In this document: positions 37,001 through 49,767 of the stretch, in pieces | Numbering within the stretch: the first letter of the stretch is position 1 | Layout: the number at the start of each line of letters is the position of its first letter | Origin: Hirudo medicinalis | Taxonomy: Eukaryota > Annelida > Clitellata > Hirudinida > Hirudinidae | Direction: 5' to 3' | Length of the DNA: 64,000 nt | NCBI GenBank assembly: GCA_011800805.1 | Contig: MPNW01000015.1 | Coordinates: 567,350 to 631,349, forward strand | Translations under genes and position numbers: made by a program | The notes under the pieces: model-generated | What the model saw: only the letters and a program-made list of their open reading frames with translations | What the model was told of the DNA's origin: nothing | The model's database searches: none

Positions 37001-37840
37001 TGATTCAGTTGTGCGAGAATCTTCCACCGTTGCTGAGTTCGACACAGAGATGGAGCATGATTTACTCAAACATGGATCACGGCTCGAGTCTAACAACGTT
37101 GTACGCAAGGATGGGGGAGTGTTCCGACGATGACTATGTGATCCTCGTCATAAGAGACACTGAACAGAAAGTAACAACGAATGGGAAATTCCAAACTAAT
37201 GTTGCATCCTTATTTAAATGAGTGTGATTCGTTCAGGTGTTTGGCGCCTATTTGACGTCTCCAATCAGACCGAGCAGAAGTTTTTATGGGACGGGAGAAT
37301 GCTTCCTCTTCACATTTCATCCATTTTTCCAAGTACCTTGTCAATTAATGCATTAATAATAATTCATTAATGTTACAATATATTTATTCATGTTAAGTTC
37401 ATTTTTAATTCATTATCTTGATTTGTAGAAATTTGCTTCGAGCGGTTTGAACATGGGCTTCATAAGGTCAGATGATGAAGGAATCAGCATAGGCTGTGGC
37501 AAGTGAGATCGACTGTTGCATGAAAATGTGTTGCATAAAAACATGTTGCATTTTCAACCATACTTTCTGAGTTGACCATTCTGCTGCCATTCTCCGATGT
37601 TCAAAAACACGCTGCAGAGGAAATAAAGAATAACTGAATAAAAAAAAAACAAATTGAAATATTTCAATCGCCTTATTAATTACCACAAAACGCTTCTTTA
37701 GGGCCGGCGATGGTTTGTGGATTCACGAGAACATGTGGGATGGATGCACAAACATCTCTGAAACCTTCAGCAACCTCCCCCTCACGTCAGACAAAACTTT
37801 CCACATCCTCTGCGTGGAAACTTGGAAAATCGAAGTTTAA
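34026..37840 (+). CDS. OXR1/NCOA7-like TLDc protein with LysM, GRAM-like and C2 domains
   Basis: OXR1-family proteins protect against oxidative damage and bind the V-ATPase through the TLDc domain. Eighteen exons were placed from 34026-34122 to 37702-37840, about 653 residues. LysM: exon 34397-34504 (VSSDDTLASIAAINKMTISDLMRENKL, broken here as positions 52-87). A GRAM/PH-like strand pattern follows in 35263-35572. Exons 36138-36210, 36317-36524 and 36647-36740 encode a C2 domain (residues about 348-472: LLYDLKVKLLRG, AIVKFKVEK, LNPDWKESF). TLDc: 36798-37840 (WSMIYSNMDHGSSLTTLYAR, SFYGTGECFLFTFHP, ETFSNLPL), ending at TAA 37840. Intron 3 has a GC donor (CAG|GCAAAT). The donor after exon 9 (35874) is weak. 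The C2 insertion is not part of the usual family layout. Confidence 0.9.
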
Positions 37841-38286
37841 AAAGAAGATGCATTTGTTTGACACTCCTTCCTTAATGATCACCGCGCATTCACGTCGAGT
37901 TTTTTTCGAAAAGAATCATTAAAAAGTGCTTTAAAAATCTTTTCAAACGAACTCCGGTGACAGAAACATTTAAATGTGATTTTCTTCATTCGAGATGACA
38001 TTTATCACATTCTCCTTTCAGATCCTCACACCAACATACAAAATGCATTAATTCTTAAAACATTACAGCATACAATTCCCTGTTACGATCATTCTTGCAA
38101 CATTACTTCGATATTCTCACAGTGCCTCGATTATTCAGTTTAGAAGTATATTCTTCAATCCGCACAATTTAAAAGTGAATGTAAGTTTACAATATTTTAC
38201 AGATTTAATGGTCCATTAACAATATACATAATAATTGATAATAAATGGAAATACCGGGTGAAAAGTGTGGCATGAAAATTGTCGTT
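37841..38286. other. Convergent 3' region of TLDc gene and POU4
   Basis: Both genes end here; likely their 3' UTRs. No gene seen. Confidence 0.6.
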
Positions 38287-39402
38287 TCAGTGGGAGGATT
38301 TGAGCGATGTTGCCGAAAACTTCATTCTTTTTTGCTTCTGCCGCTGATTGCAGAACCAAACCCTGACCACGTTCTTCCGTAAATCCAACTTGTCTGCTAT
38401 TTGAGCTATCTTTTCTCCGCTTGGTCTCGGCTGGATGGCAAAATAGGCTTCCAACGACCTCTTCTCAGGACCAGCAATGGAAGTTCTTTTACGTTTTTTG
38501 TCGACAAATTCAGAAGCGGAACCATCTCCGATGCTGTTTAAATATTCTTCTCTCATGCGTGCTTCTCTGGCCGCGTTTTCGGCCTCGCACAGCCAGGCCT
38601 GGAGTACCGGTTTCAGAGCAACCATGTTGTTGTGGCTCAGCGTCAACGACTCGAATCTACAGATAGTACTCTGACTCAAAGAACCAACGCCTGGCAGTTT
38701 CAATTTTCCCAGAGCTGCTCCTACGTCCGCCTGAGTGGCACCGAGTTTGATTCTTCGTTGTTTGAAATGTTCCGCAAAAGCTTCCAGATCTCGTGGATCG
38801 CAGTCACTTCCTCCGATTTCTCCGTGCTGAGCTGCAGCTACCACGGCTGCCGCAACCACTTCCGACATGGAGGACGATGACGTCAGAGGTGGTGATGGTT
38901 TGAGACTGTTGCACTTTAAAGCCTGAAAAGAGTTTGGCTGACCGAGGGACTGGTCCTTGCAAATGCTTGCATTTGGTGGAGGATATCCAGTGGAGATGTA
39001 GGCACCCGATGGTGAATGGTTTTTGTCGGTCAGGGTTGAACTGAGGCGTTGACTGTTGAGTGTCGTCGGAGAAAAGAAGAGAGCGTCAGTTTGGCAGTAG
39101 TTGAACTGAGAGTAATATGGAGACTCGTTGGAATAGTAAATATTTCCGTGGTTGGCAAAAGAGAATTTTTCTTGCGCCTGAATGTGAGCAGAATAATTCT
39201 GAGTCGGATAACGATGCTGTCTGGGATTGTGAAAAAACATGTTTTGATGTGGAACTTCGGACATCCTAGGAGAGAATTTGTGGCTTTCGAGGGGAGGTTT
39301 GTCCGACATTTCAATGGGGGAAGCAGTTGGAGAGATGGAATGATCCTTGAGCAAGGAGTCATTGAAGTGTTTTTTGTTGCAAGAGGACAAGGATTTCGTT
39401 TG

Positions 39403-39444
<42 letters not shown>

Positions 39445-41823
39445 ATTGTCGTACACGGAATCAAATGACGTGTTGTTGAAGAACTCTCGTCTCGCTGGTT
39501 GGAGATTCAACTGGAGGTGGTAGTTGTTTTCGTCAGGCAGGAAGCCATAGTAATGATCCTGAAAGATGCCAATGAATTTTGCAGGAAATACAACATTTAT
39601 TGATAACTAATAAAATAAATGTTGGAACATTTTAAAGGCATTTAAAATGAAATTTCTGCTTGTGTGCCGAAGTGGGTGTTCTAGCGAATTGTCCGTAAGA
39701 CGTATGGCTTGCGTGCAGATTGTCTGTATCAAGTGGCCATCCTGTAATGGAATTGTCGCGATATTTTGAACAGCCCCAGGCTGATTGCCTTCCTCTGTCG
39801 ATCTCTTCTCAACTCCTCTTCCTCTTCCTCTTCGAGTTCTTTCATGTTTTTGCTTTTTAATGTTTTTATCGCACGGAAAAATATTTTATTTCAGAGAACA
39901 AATTTTCGACGCTGAGGACGTGAGATGTCTCGTGGGAGATGATGAAACAGCGCGTAAAAATCTCCTCCTTTGAAGATGACGACTCATTTGGAGGTCTCTT
40001 CATTAGTGGAAATGTTGAGAACAGACAACAGGAAATCGGAGGAAATTGTAACTTTGTAATGCAGTCTGTTGCTCTCACACATCGCCGTCACAAGCAGACT
40101 CAAGTGCTAGGAGGACGTCTGTGATGTTGAGCCCGCGGGACCAGTAAATCATAATTATTCGCAAGTATCGAGGACTCCACGACATCCATTAGTAGTTAAT
40201 CAAGCCCTACATGGCTGGCCTACTCCACGTCCCATGTAAATGCTTCCCTTGTGATGTCGCACAATTTTTCCACTTGCCAAAAATGAGTAACCACCACGTT
40301 TAGCCGAACGGAAAAACCTGCCAACTCCAGAAAGTTCCACCACTCTGAACACCAGGCAGTGGAAAATGTTTTCGAGAATCGAAAAAGCGACAATTAGACA
40401 TTCGTGTGCTGCGAAGGTCGGGAAGACATGGAGTAGGAACATTGACAACCGTTAATGGACAGTCTTATAAGATAATTACAGACCTCCGTGCAGCTTAAAA
40501 CAGAAAACTGGAAGAGGCACAAAGCATGCGAGAAGATGTTTCCGTCGATGGAAATATGAAAACATTGTCATCATTCGCCGGTGATGGTCACACTTCGACT
40601 CCTGATTTTGCGAATAAAATGATAAACGATTTAAGAATGTCGAGCAATTTGAGGGATTATCTTAATGTTGAAGAGATAAAACTCGAGAGTAACAGCAGAA
40701 ATGTGATGACACTAATGTCAACATCTCAATGTCAACTGGAAATCATTGGCGACGCCATCAATCACTTGGTGACCAACAAACGACAAGATGGATGAACCGT
40801 CTCCCCCACCTGGCATGTTCCTCTGTGACCACCTGCTAGTAACATGATACCACTTCAAGGAACGAGACCACGTGAGTTCGTGAATGCTATAACTTCATCA
40901 TCATCCAATCCCCTGCATCCAAGGTGCATCCAAGTATTTGCAGGTAAGCATAAATTTTATTGGCTGTTATTTTTAATCGATGACGTCACGTATGTTTATG
41001 TTTCTGTCAGTCTTTGTATAGCAGCGGAAAGGAGATAAATAAGGTCGTATGTTTGGCGCATGCTCACTGGATGAGAGCCAAAGTGGGAGGAGTCTATCGC
41101 AACGAGTGATAATTGGGGAGTGAAGTATGATTTAAAACTTGACCTTTTACCTTTTAAGATGGATGGAATTTTGATGAAGAAATGAAATCACTGCTAGATC
41201 ACTTATTTTGCACTATTTCGTTTGAACAGATGTTGACAATGTTCCAACAAATTTCAATTAAACAGCCTTTCAAACTATTTTTATAATTATTTAATTTATT
41301 CAAACTATTTTTATTCAAATGAATCCCAAGACTTAGCATTTGCAGAACATGATTTGAATCAATATTCTTTTTCTTGAGAGCAACAAAACAACATGTTACA
41401 ACATGTAACAACACAAAACAACACGAAACAACATGAAACAACAAAACAACAAGAAACACAAACAAAATTGTATTTAAATAAATTTTAAATAAAATAATAA
41501 ATTATTTTATTCGTCAGAACGACAAATTTATAAACAGTAATGTTAACGGTTGACTGTATTTAAATATCAGCTGATTGGATTTAAGTAGCTACTCACGTAT
41601 GATTGGTTGCTTGGTGACCTGTTCTTCAAGCGAGCCTCGGGCACTCTCTGAGACCCCACCGACAAAAAGACATCCTGAAGGTTGCCATTGGAACCGTGGT
41701 TGTAATCCTGAAAAGTGGCGGCAAGTGGATGAGGATATCCGCGGTAGAAGGAAGGAAGGAAGAAAGAAAAATGTTCACCTGGTGGAAGCCTCCATAAGAC
41801 GCTTGTATCATGGTGGCTGTCAT
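38287..41823 (-). CDS. POU4: POU class 4 (Brn3/unc-86) homeodomain transcription factor
   Basis: Regulator of sensory-neuron identity. Three exons on the minus strand, all joined in phase 0: 41823-41779 (MTATMIQASYGGFHQ), 41707-41597, and 39558-38287; 475 residues. The last exon holds a Gln run of 15 or so from CAG repeats (39405-39446), then the POU-specific domain from about residue 306 (DPRDLEAFAEHFKQRR, SLSQSTICRFESLTLSHNNM) and the homeodomain from about 406 (KKRKRTSIAGPEKRSLEAYF, VWFCNQRQKQKRMKFSAT). The POU-specific sequence is class 4 almost residue for residue. The N-terminal POU-IV box of vertebrate Brn3 was not found. The frame is open a few codons above the first ATG with an AG just beyond, so another 5' exon is possible; ATG 41811 is an alternative start. 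Confidence 0.93.
40526..40795 (+). other. 89-codon open frame inside POU4 intron, unproven
   Basis: Plus-strand frame MREDVSVDGNMKTLSSF... in the 2-kb POU4 intron (39559-41596). Composition looks protein-like, but I see no homology, no splice partners and no promoter. Listed only because nothing else explains the interval. Confidence 0.15.
41385..41465. repeat. AACA-rich simple repeat
   Basis: Irregular repeats of AACAACA / AACAAAACA within the POU4 intron; the source of a false minus-strand frame. Confidence 0.8.
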
Positions 41824-44800
41824 GACTTGCTGGAAGATCTTTCTAATCGATCAGAAAGCTTTGAAATCACGTCTGGAAAGATTGAAATTCATAATTTAGG
41901 ATGGCAGTGTTTTTCACGACTGAGCAGGAATGATATTCCATGCGAATGAGGATGCAACTAATAAGCGCCCTGATGGAGCGCACATGCAACATCAACAGGT
42001 TCGTGTATCCATTGTTCGCGATGCACCAATGGTTTCCACCACGGACCACTTGAATGCTTCTCAAGCCCTGCCTACCACTCACTGTCACCACCCCCTTGAT
42101 TATCATTATCATCATCATCTCACGTCGTCATCATCATCTTAGTCGTCATCGTATTAATACCATCGTTTTGTTCAATCGACCGAATCCACGCCTGACTTTG
42201 AAGTTTTTAAAGATTGCAGATGGAGTGAGTGGTGATAAAGGATTCCATGTCGAATCCGAATAACACAAACGATCGCGTTTATTGGTTTATTTTATGATCA
42301 CGTGACAGGCGAACAAAAACAAAATAAATATCTCGCAATCGTCGAAATGGTTCGCCATTATCGACCGACAATCCCTCTAAATTGAATTCGCCACAAAGGA
42401 GTGGAAAATAAATTTACTTTTGAGCCAATTAATTATGAACGAAATCATTTTCTCGCGACTCTTTTGTGGAGGTTGCGTGGAAGTGAGAGACTTGCAATGA
42501 AGCCGCAATGGAATTGGGAGTGAAATTTTTCTCCAGCCGCGTGGATAGCGACATTTCAATGTCTTATTTTTCAAGTCCTATCAGCAAATTATTTCCCTCT
42601 GATCTATTGAAGCTGCTTGCTGCCGATGGTTCCAACGTATGAACAAAGCTGTCATTCATTATTCATTCTCTTATTCAAACATATCTCGATTATCACGTTT
42701 AGTATCTTTCTCTTTTCAAATGTACCTCATTCAATTCCTACGCCATGCTGTACACAAGACAATGGCACAAAACTCGTCTGCGTTTTCAGCGCCCGTCCTC
42801 TAATTGTTCGTCCTGTGACAAATTGTTGCCAAGTTCTGCCGCTCTGGTCTGTTGTCCTTTGAAGGCAACGACATAACGCTCTGAAATTCAGTTCATTTGG
42901 AACATTTTAATCGCATTCAACGCTAAAATATCAAGGAGGAGGAAGGAGAGAGCTCCATTGTTTCAGTAGAGTTGAGTGCTCCTGCTAGCTCGGAATTTGA
43001 TTAGAGGCCACAATGGCTGACCTGTGTACACTTAACTGGAGCGCTGTTATGAATCCCTAAATTATTCAACGGATTATCGGGTCACAACCCTTCGTTATGC
43101 ATCCAAGCGTTGCATCATCTCCTCATGATTCGGTCGAAATTAGATTAAACCGTCATTTCACTGGCGTTTCACAGTCGATAGTTTTCAGTCCCTGAGGTTC
43201 TGCGTTCAAAACCCAACGGAGGATTCGTGCTGGAAGAAAACTTAGCCCTATTATTTGTTCGAGCAGTCTCAGGGCTCATGAATAATTGAAGCGAGGGCGA
43301 CAATTTTATCGAATTTGTGGAGACTCTGCGGTCTAAGTGACCAATTGAGATTCAGTGCAAGCTCCAAGGCGCCGTTATAAATCGCTTCCACTTTTACTCC
43401 TTCTAACCCTGGTTTCGAACCCCTTTTAACTTTTCCAGTCCTCAATTATTCAATGTTTTCCAGGAGCGTTCAATGCAACTAACCTGCCCCCGTGTGATCG
43501 CCTCATGAATATTCATAACTCTCCGTCATATTCTTCCGGTCACTCGGATCCATTGCGACATTTCCAGTCTCCTGGGGTCTTTCCAGGTGTCGTTGGTTGG
43601 AAGTCCCACCTGAGTTCTTCCAGTGTAAACACAATTTGCATTCCTGCTTCACACTTCGTCGTACGATTAACACGTCACCGATCTCCAGGTCATTATAATA
43701 ATTTATGCTGCATAATAAAGCAGGCCCAACGGAGCAGTCATTTCTATGACCTCTCCTCATGCACGCAGATGTGAAATAGTTTAATACTTAAACTGTTCAT
43801 TTCCGACTGCTAATAAAGACTAACAATGGTGTTAAGTTAAAGTAATGTTTGTGCTTCTATTCTAGAGTTGTTGTTTACAATATTTTCGAAACAACGACTG
43901 CTAATTGGCCAAAACAATGTTTATCAGCAAATGAAAAGCTGAAGATCAGCACGCAAAATAATGAAGTTTAAAATTGAACACATGTTGGCACACCTAAATT
44001 AAGTTCAATCTGTAATTTGCGTTGATGTTGAAGTTTATGTTGATATTAGGAAACCTTTTGTATCACGAACAATCAAGTTCATCCCGGCTATAATTACAGT
44101 TCACCAAGGGTCAGGAATTTGTGAGGGGGTTGCGGCAATGTGACTTCACCTCCGACTTCCACCCTGAAAAGTTTAAAACAAACAATAAAATCCATCAGGC
44201 GATTTTAGGGAAATTTTGATATGGTTGGACAGATGTTTGCCTTTGAAAAAACTGAAATAAGGTGGTGACCCTTTATAAAAGCAGATCTAAAAAAAACCCT
44301 TGATGTGGAAACAAGGGAACTTTGAAAATCAAGTTAATAAAATATTGTCAGCGAACATCTCAAATAATTTTGCAATTTTTTGAATGAGCTAGAAAAATAT
44401 AGAACATTTTTGCTCTATCGAATGAATGATTTATCGATCTTTTGTTAATTGAACTCTCGTCGCTAGATGTCCTTTTAATATGTGTTCTCATTTGGTGTTG
44501 GTCAACCAATCATATTAGTATTCAAACATCTCCATGTTTCAGACATGCTAACAAGCGCATTTTGAGACTTATTTAACATATTTTAAGAAAAATTTTATTC
44601 AACAAAATACCTTAAACACAAACATTAAAGCCACAAAGAAACTAAATTAAAATAACTCAAGAGTCAGCCTTAAAGAATTTTACATCATTCATTCATGATG
44701 AAATTACATCATCCAGGAGAGAAAATCTTTTCAGGAGTCTTCTACAAGATCGCCGTACTTTTTTTTAAAGTCATTTTTTGACCTTTCACCTCATCTACAA

Positions 44801-46689
44801 AATTCTTTACACTTCTGTGACATCATTTGTGGATGGCCCCCTAACTGTCTGGTGCATCAAACCATTGTTGCGCTTAACGTTTTACATCGTTTTACGCTGA
44901 GAAAGTATGTTTATGAAATCTTACCTAAAATTCATTCTGAAGCCCAGTAACCAGCATCATCGATATTTGAAATTTTAGACTGTTAAATTGTTTCACTTCC
45001 ACTAAAAATTAATGGTATGGGAAAAATGTTTATGCCAAAGCATGTTATTTCTGCCCTTAGCTCTAACTTCTAATTTATCGAGTTAATAAGGGGCTTTCGA
45101 GGTGAACTGATCAATTAAGACTTATTTAATTTATGCTAGTTTGAAAATTTATTTAAGTTAAATTTAACAGACTTTCTTGAAGTTTGTGGAAAGTTTGCAT
45201 CGACGTAATTTGTTTTGTGTGGATTTTATCGGGTGGCACTTTGGCCGCTCTTCGTCAGTGAACGGTTTTCATTAGTCGTTACCGCAGAGAAATTGACATT
45301 GCCTTTGAAGATGTTTGGAATAAAGTGAGTTCATTTTTGATTTCTGGCTTCGGATAGTCTATTATTAAATCAATTACTTCCATTATCGCTAATTTTAACT
45401 AATTAAGTAACGGTTTCTATTATTGGTTGGCCCACTTGAGTAAAGCTATTCGCCGAATTAAAAAAAGCTGTAGGTTGTATATTACATGGATTTAGCTTTT
45501 GAAAATGAATTTGCCATGAAAATGTTTTAGACTTTTAGACCTCATTTATCTTGTTGCGTAAATCTTTTTGTAAGTTAACACTGCTTACGAAAGTGTTACG
45601 CACAATCTAAAGAGATTTTGGTGGCTTATTTTGAAATATGAGGTGTACTTTTTTTAAAGAGGGTCATTCCTTTCACCAAATAAAAAGAATTTAAGTTATG
45701 AGCAGACATTTTGTGATGTAGATGAATACATAAACTACATAGTCTTTAGTAAGAATAAGTGAAATAAACTTGTGATCAAAGTTCCAAAGTGATCTGAGAA
45801 AGAGAAATGTGATACAAAGTGAGCATAGTATGAGGTAGGTTAAACATAGTTTGGCCAGGAATTCAGGGTATTAAGTTTACACCCACTCCTGTGTAGCAGG
45901 CATTTGGTTTGGGCACTCTCTCACTGATTGGCAGTCAACATCTCACCTGTTGATTGCCTGGTGATTAAATCACTTTCACCCAGCCAGGTAGAGCTTCTTT
46001 CACATTTGCAAAGTCAATAAGAGGGCAACCCTTCAGATGTTGTGATGTGGGAGATCTTATTTTGAGGCACACACACGCAACATTCTCTTGCTGCGTCATT
46101 TAAGTCCTGATTGTTTGTTTTTTGTTCAATGGTGTTTTACTGATTGAACATGATGTTTTACTGATAGAAATCCTACTAAGTCATCCAAATTTCTGTGAAG
46201 GAGAATTTTTAACTCTAACGTAATGCACGTTCATCGGGTGGCTTATTGGTTCATTTCCTCTCCTGTTAGTCACTTATTAATTCTGCATTAGGCTATGCAG
46301 AATGGAATCTAAAGATAGATGACTGACAGTATAAAAGCATTGTCTCTGCAATCCATACACCAGTCATGCTTTTATTTTCCATGTGCTTCGTTGCAGGAAT
46401 CGCGTGAATTGTTTGAGAAAGTGGGTGCTTCGAATTGTTTGAAACTTAAGAAATTGTTGACAGAACAAACTTAGCGGACGACATTTGAATGAACAATAAA
46501 AATAATCCTCACCCGGAGCTCTTAATTCAAGGGTGTTTCAAGAACCTTTCTATAGAAACTGTTGAGAGCTGATCGAGGCTTCTCAGGGCAAACTCCCTCA
46601 GTGCACCTCTGTCATGCTTGAGTGGATGTCCTGCTGTTTATTGAGTTCATTGCATTTCAAAATTCTTATTTTGGCAGATTGTTTGATTG
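41824..46689. other. Gene desert between POU4 and zinc-finger gene
   Basis: About 4.9 kb without a supportable coding exon. It should include regulatory DNA of POU4 and of the zinc-finger gene. Near 45300-45324 a donor-like AAAGTGAGT and at 46678 an acceptor-like TTGGCAG before the zinc-finger ATG suggest a non-coding first exon for that gene. A TATAAAAG is present at about 46330. (CAT/ATC)n words occur near 42105-42140. Confidence 0.4.
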
Positions 46690-48093
46690 ATGAAGCAGTC
46701 CTCTCATCGTTCCATGGCATATTTGGAGGCCAGTGATCAAAAACCTGTGGTGCAGTACCTACAGAGTGCCATCATTCAGCTCTTCAACGACCACATCCCT
46801 TACAACGAAAACCTGCAAATCCTCGGGGTTCTTTGCCTAACTGTGGACAACCAGGTGGATGAAATTGTCGTCAAGGTTAATAGCACCCTCAAAAGGATAA
46901 ATTCTCTCACTCCTCCAAAAGAGAGATCTCCAGATATTAAAAACAATAATGTGCAGTTGAAAGATTCTTCCTGCTGTGACTTTAACAGGCCCGGTTCGCT
47001 CGTAACCTCCGAAGTTCGTGGAACTGAACACGTTTCTTCTCCCTTGTGTTTGGATGTAACCCCCCACAAATCTAGAGGGCGTAAGCAATCCAAGCCAGCC
47101 AAAGTCAAATCTGTTGATTACAGCCATGATGAACATCTTGATGAACCAATGAAAGATGATCACTGTTGTGGGGATTCCTCACCGAGCGAAGAAGTTGGTT
47201 GTTTCAAGAAGAGAAAGTATTTTTTTAAAAATGAGAAAGACGAGGACAGATGCTCGAACTTTGAACTACCCAGGGATCATTCGCCCAAGAATCTTCGAAT
47301 TAAGACCGAGTTTCAGAATGAAGAATGTTATTCTCACCTTGGACTTGATCTAAGTCTGTTCTCAAAGAAAAATGTTAAACAGGAGAATGAAGGTTGCTTA
47401 GCAACATCTTCCATCTGTGATGATGAGGACAGAGTGGTGTCCACCTCCATTCTTCATTCTGCATCATCATCCCACCATCATCCCTGCAACTTGCCCTTCA
47501 GTGCTTCTAAGAGCCACTTTGTTGCTCTACTCAAGCACTCTCCCGGTTTGCCCGCACATTCAACATCCTCCCTCTACAGAAAGATTCTCCCTGCTGGTCC
47601 TAGTAACTTCAAACATCAACTGGCAAGCAATACATATCTTGCAAACAACCAGGTTATCCCTGACAGCTTTGAATTCAAGAATGAGGATGATTATTTGCTA
47701 GACTGTCTGAGTTCCGATGGTAAGAAAAGACGACGAAGAAGTTTAGAAGATGCACTGACGGCAGATGAAATGCTCGAGTATATGGGATCTCACGACAAAT
47801 CCGAAGCATCTTTTGCTTGTCGGATCTGTGGAGAAGTCTCTTCAGACCTCCTCAAGTACTTCCACCACACCCTCTCCTGTCATAAGGCTTTCATTTGCCA
47901 CCAGTGTGGGAGGTGCTTCACCACCAAGAGCTCCCTGCTGAGGCATCGACCCATCCACACGGGTCTGAGGAGGTTTGCATGCGGGATCTGTCACAAGGCC
48001 TTCTATCGCAAGGACAAATGCAAGGCGCACATAAAGAAACACGCAGAAGTCCAAGAAGACCAGGATGCTTCGCACAACCTTCAAGTCCTATAG
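46690..48093 (+). CDS. C2H2 zinc-finger protein, three fingers
   Basis: Single coding exon of 467 residues from ATG 46690 (a TTG three bases upstream is not used). Residues about 375-452 carry three C2H2 fingers: CRIC...HTLSCH (wide spacing between the two His), CHQCGRCFTTKSSLLRHRPIH followed by the linker TG, and CGIC...HIKKH. The first 60 residues (YLQSAIIQLFNDHIPY, LQILGVLCLTVDNQVDEIVV) are predicted folded and unlike BTB or KRAB. The middle is Ser/His-rich and acidic, with KRKYFFK and KKRRRR basic patches that could be nuclear localisation signals. Likely a DNA-binding regulator; target and orthologue unknown. An acceptor-like sequence at 46678 suggests a spliced 5' UTR. Confidence 0.85.
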   Translation: MKQSSHRSMAYLEASDQKPVVQYLQSAIIQLFNDHIPYNENLQILGVLCLTVDNQVDEIVVKVNSTLKRINSLTPPKERSPDIKNNNVQLKDSSCCDFNRPGSLVTSEVRGTEHVSSPLCLDVTPHKSRGRKQSKPAKVKSVDYSHDEHLDEPMKDDHCCGDSSPSEEVGCFKKRKYFFKNEKDEDRCSNFELPRDHSPKNLRIKTEFQNEECYSHLGLDLSLFSKKNVKQENEGCLATSSICDDEDRVVSTSILHSASSSHHHPCNLPFSASKSHFVALLKHSPGLPAHSTSSLYRKILPAGPSNFKHQLASNTYLANNQVIPDSFEFKNEDDYLLDCLSSDGKKRRRRSLEDALTADEMLEYMGSHDKSEASFACRICGEVSSDLLKYFHHTLSCHKAFICHQCGRCFTTKSSLLRHRPIHTGLRRFACGICHKAFYRKDKCKAHIKKHAEVQEDQDASHNLQVL

Positions 48094-49767
48094 GCAGACG
48101 ACTTCGATCTTCCTTTAATCTCCTCTGCCGTCGATATCGAACGGTGATGCTTCAAAATTATTAGTCTTAGGTTTAGTCGAATTTAAGTTTTGAATATCAG
48201 CTGATTTTGTATTTAGTTCAATTCAAAGCTTTGTGATTTCATGAAGATTTGTAAACTACTAACTTTCTTAGCAAGTTTTGTTTATTGTGCAATTTCAGCT
48301 GTTAGTGGTGACTGGAGTTTAGTTTTTCTCACTGCTTGAAAATACATTCTATCATGAGAATGCAGATATGAAATGGTTTCACCTTGCTTCATGGCCAGGG
48401 TAACTCATTTTTGTCATCATCACAGACTTCAATATCTGCAGCAATTACTTGATTTTTCACCTTATCTGCATTAAGTCGGATGGAAAGCTAAATATTTTAA
48501 GTCGGCAATTTGTTGCCCCGAATTTTTATCAGATAACTTCTCCGCTTTCCCGAAATGCTTCATTCGCGGCGTAACGAGCTTTTGCACCGTCGTCGTCGTT
48601 AGGCCGATTGCAGTTTCCAAATCAAAATTTTGTGATGCATTCTGTGTACATACATATGATTTGATATTTTTATAAATTTATTTATTCCTTACTTGAAATA
48701 TCGACCAAACGTGGTTTGACTTCACTACCTCAAAAAGTTGTTAACAATCTTCGTTCGAGCAGCTTTGTCACCGAAGCACACTTAAACGACGAGAAACGAC
48801 ATCGTCGACTCCTTTTGCCGAACGGTTGTCTGTCGACGACCTGCAACAGGGTCTCAATCAATATTCTTCAAGATATGTGCCTTGGTGAACCTTCGTCTCT
48901 GACTTTTTGATTTCTCTGCAGCTTCTTTGCCAGGATGGAAGTGCCAGCATCTTCTTCATTGTAACATTCTTGAATGTGGCAATTTGTTACTGTGTGGTTA
49001 TTAATAGTATTTTGCTTGAAGAGATCACTTGTTTACAATAAATTATATTTTGAGTTGGTTTTTACCTGAACAACTTGAATATTGTTTGACATTAGAAAAT
49101 ACAATTTGAAGATTGTTGCTATGTTTGTAATTAATTGTTAGAAATTAAATTCTCTGATTTACATCAGATCTTTAAGATCTTATAATAAAGTTTTCAAAAG
49201 CTTTGCATGGATTTTCTCACTATTGGATCCAAATTGCAAAATCAACTCGATCTTATTAATGTCGAAAGACAGCCAGCCTTTAAGATGCTGCTATTAAATT
49301 AATAATTAAATTAAATTAGCTTATTTAATCGTAAATTCTTCTCATGGATACGTTTCACATTCTCAAAACTTCATCATGACTTGAAGAGTCTTATGTGATG
49401 TTGGAGATGTGCCAGGATGGGTGTGTTCCCACAAAATCAAATGTCATCATAGAGCCTGCATGTAACAGTAGTCAGGGTGGCTATTAGGAAAAGTGCTGCT
49501 CACGTATGTAACATTACCTAACTATCAACAATTAAGTTCAAAACAACTTGAAGTGCTCTGCTTAACTTTATTTCAGCTTACAAATAAACCGTTATCTGCA
49601 GATTGTTCCATGCATTCAGTCACTGGAAGCTGAGACCAAGTGGTCCTGACTCCTTCCATCATTCATTCATCCAAATGATTTAGGAATTTAAAAAAAAGTT
49701 AGGTCAAGTTGTCTATCATGTTAGTCTTAACTGAAATGATTTTCTAAACTAGGACAATTGTAACATT
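48094..49767. other. Convergent 3' flanks of zinc-finger and YdjC genes
   Basis: Presumed 3' UTRs of both genes (AATAAA-type words near 49037 and 49183). No other gene seen. Confidence 0.5.

Noticed and set aside
36703..37221. 172-codon frame through the TLDc gene
   Set aside because: Reads across an intron made of GAT/GAC repeats; the true exons use other frames joined by splice sites.
39030..39468. Frames opposite and beside the POU4 poly-Gln tract
   Set aside because: CAG/CTG repeats read in all frames give poly-Ser or poly-Leu; POU4 explains the region.
41199..41465. 88-codon minus-strand frame
   Set aside because: Composed of the AACA simple repeat.
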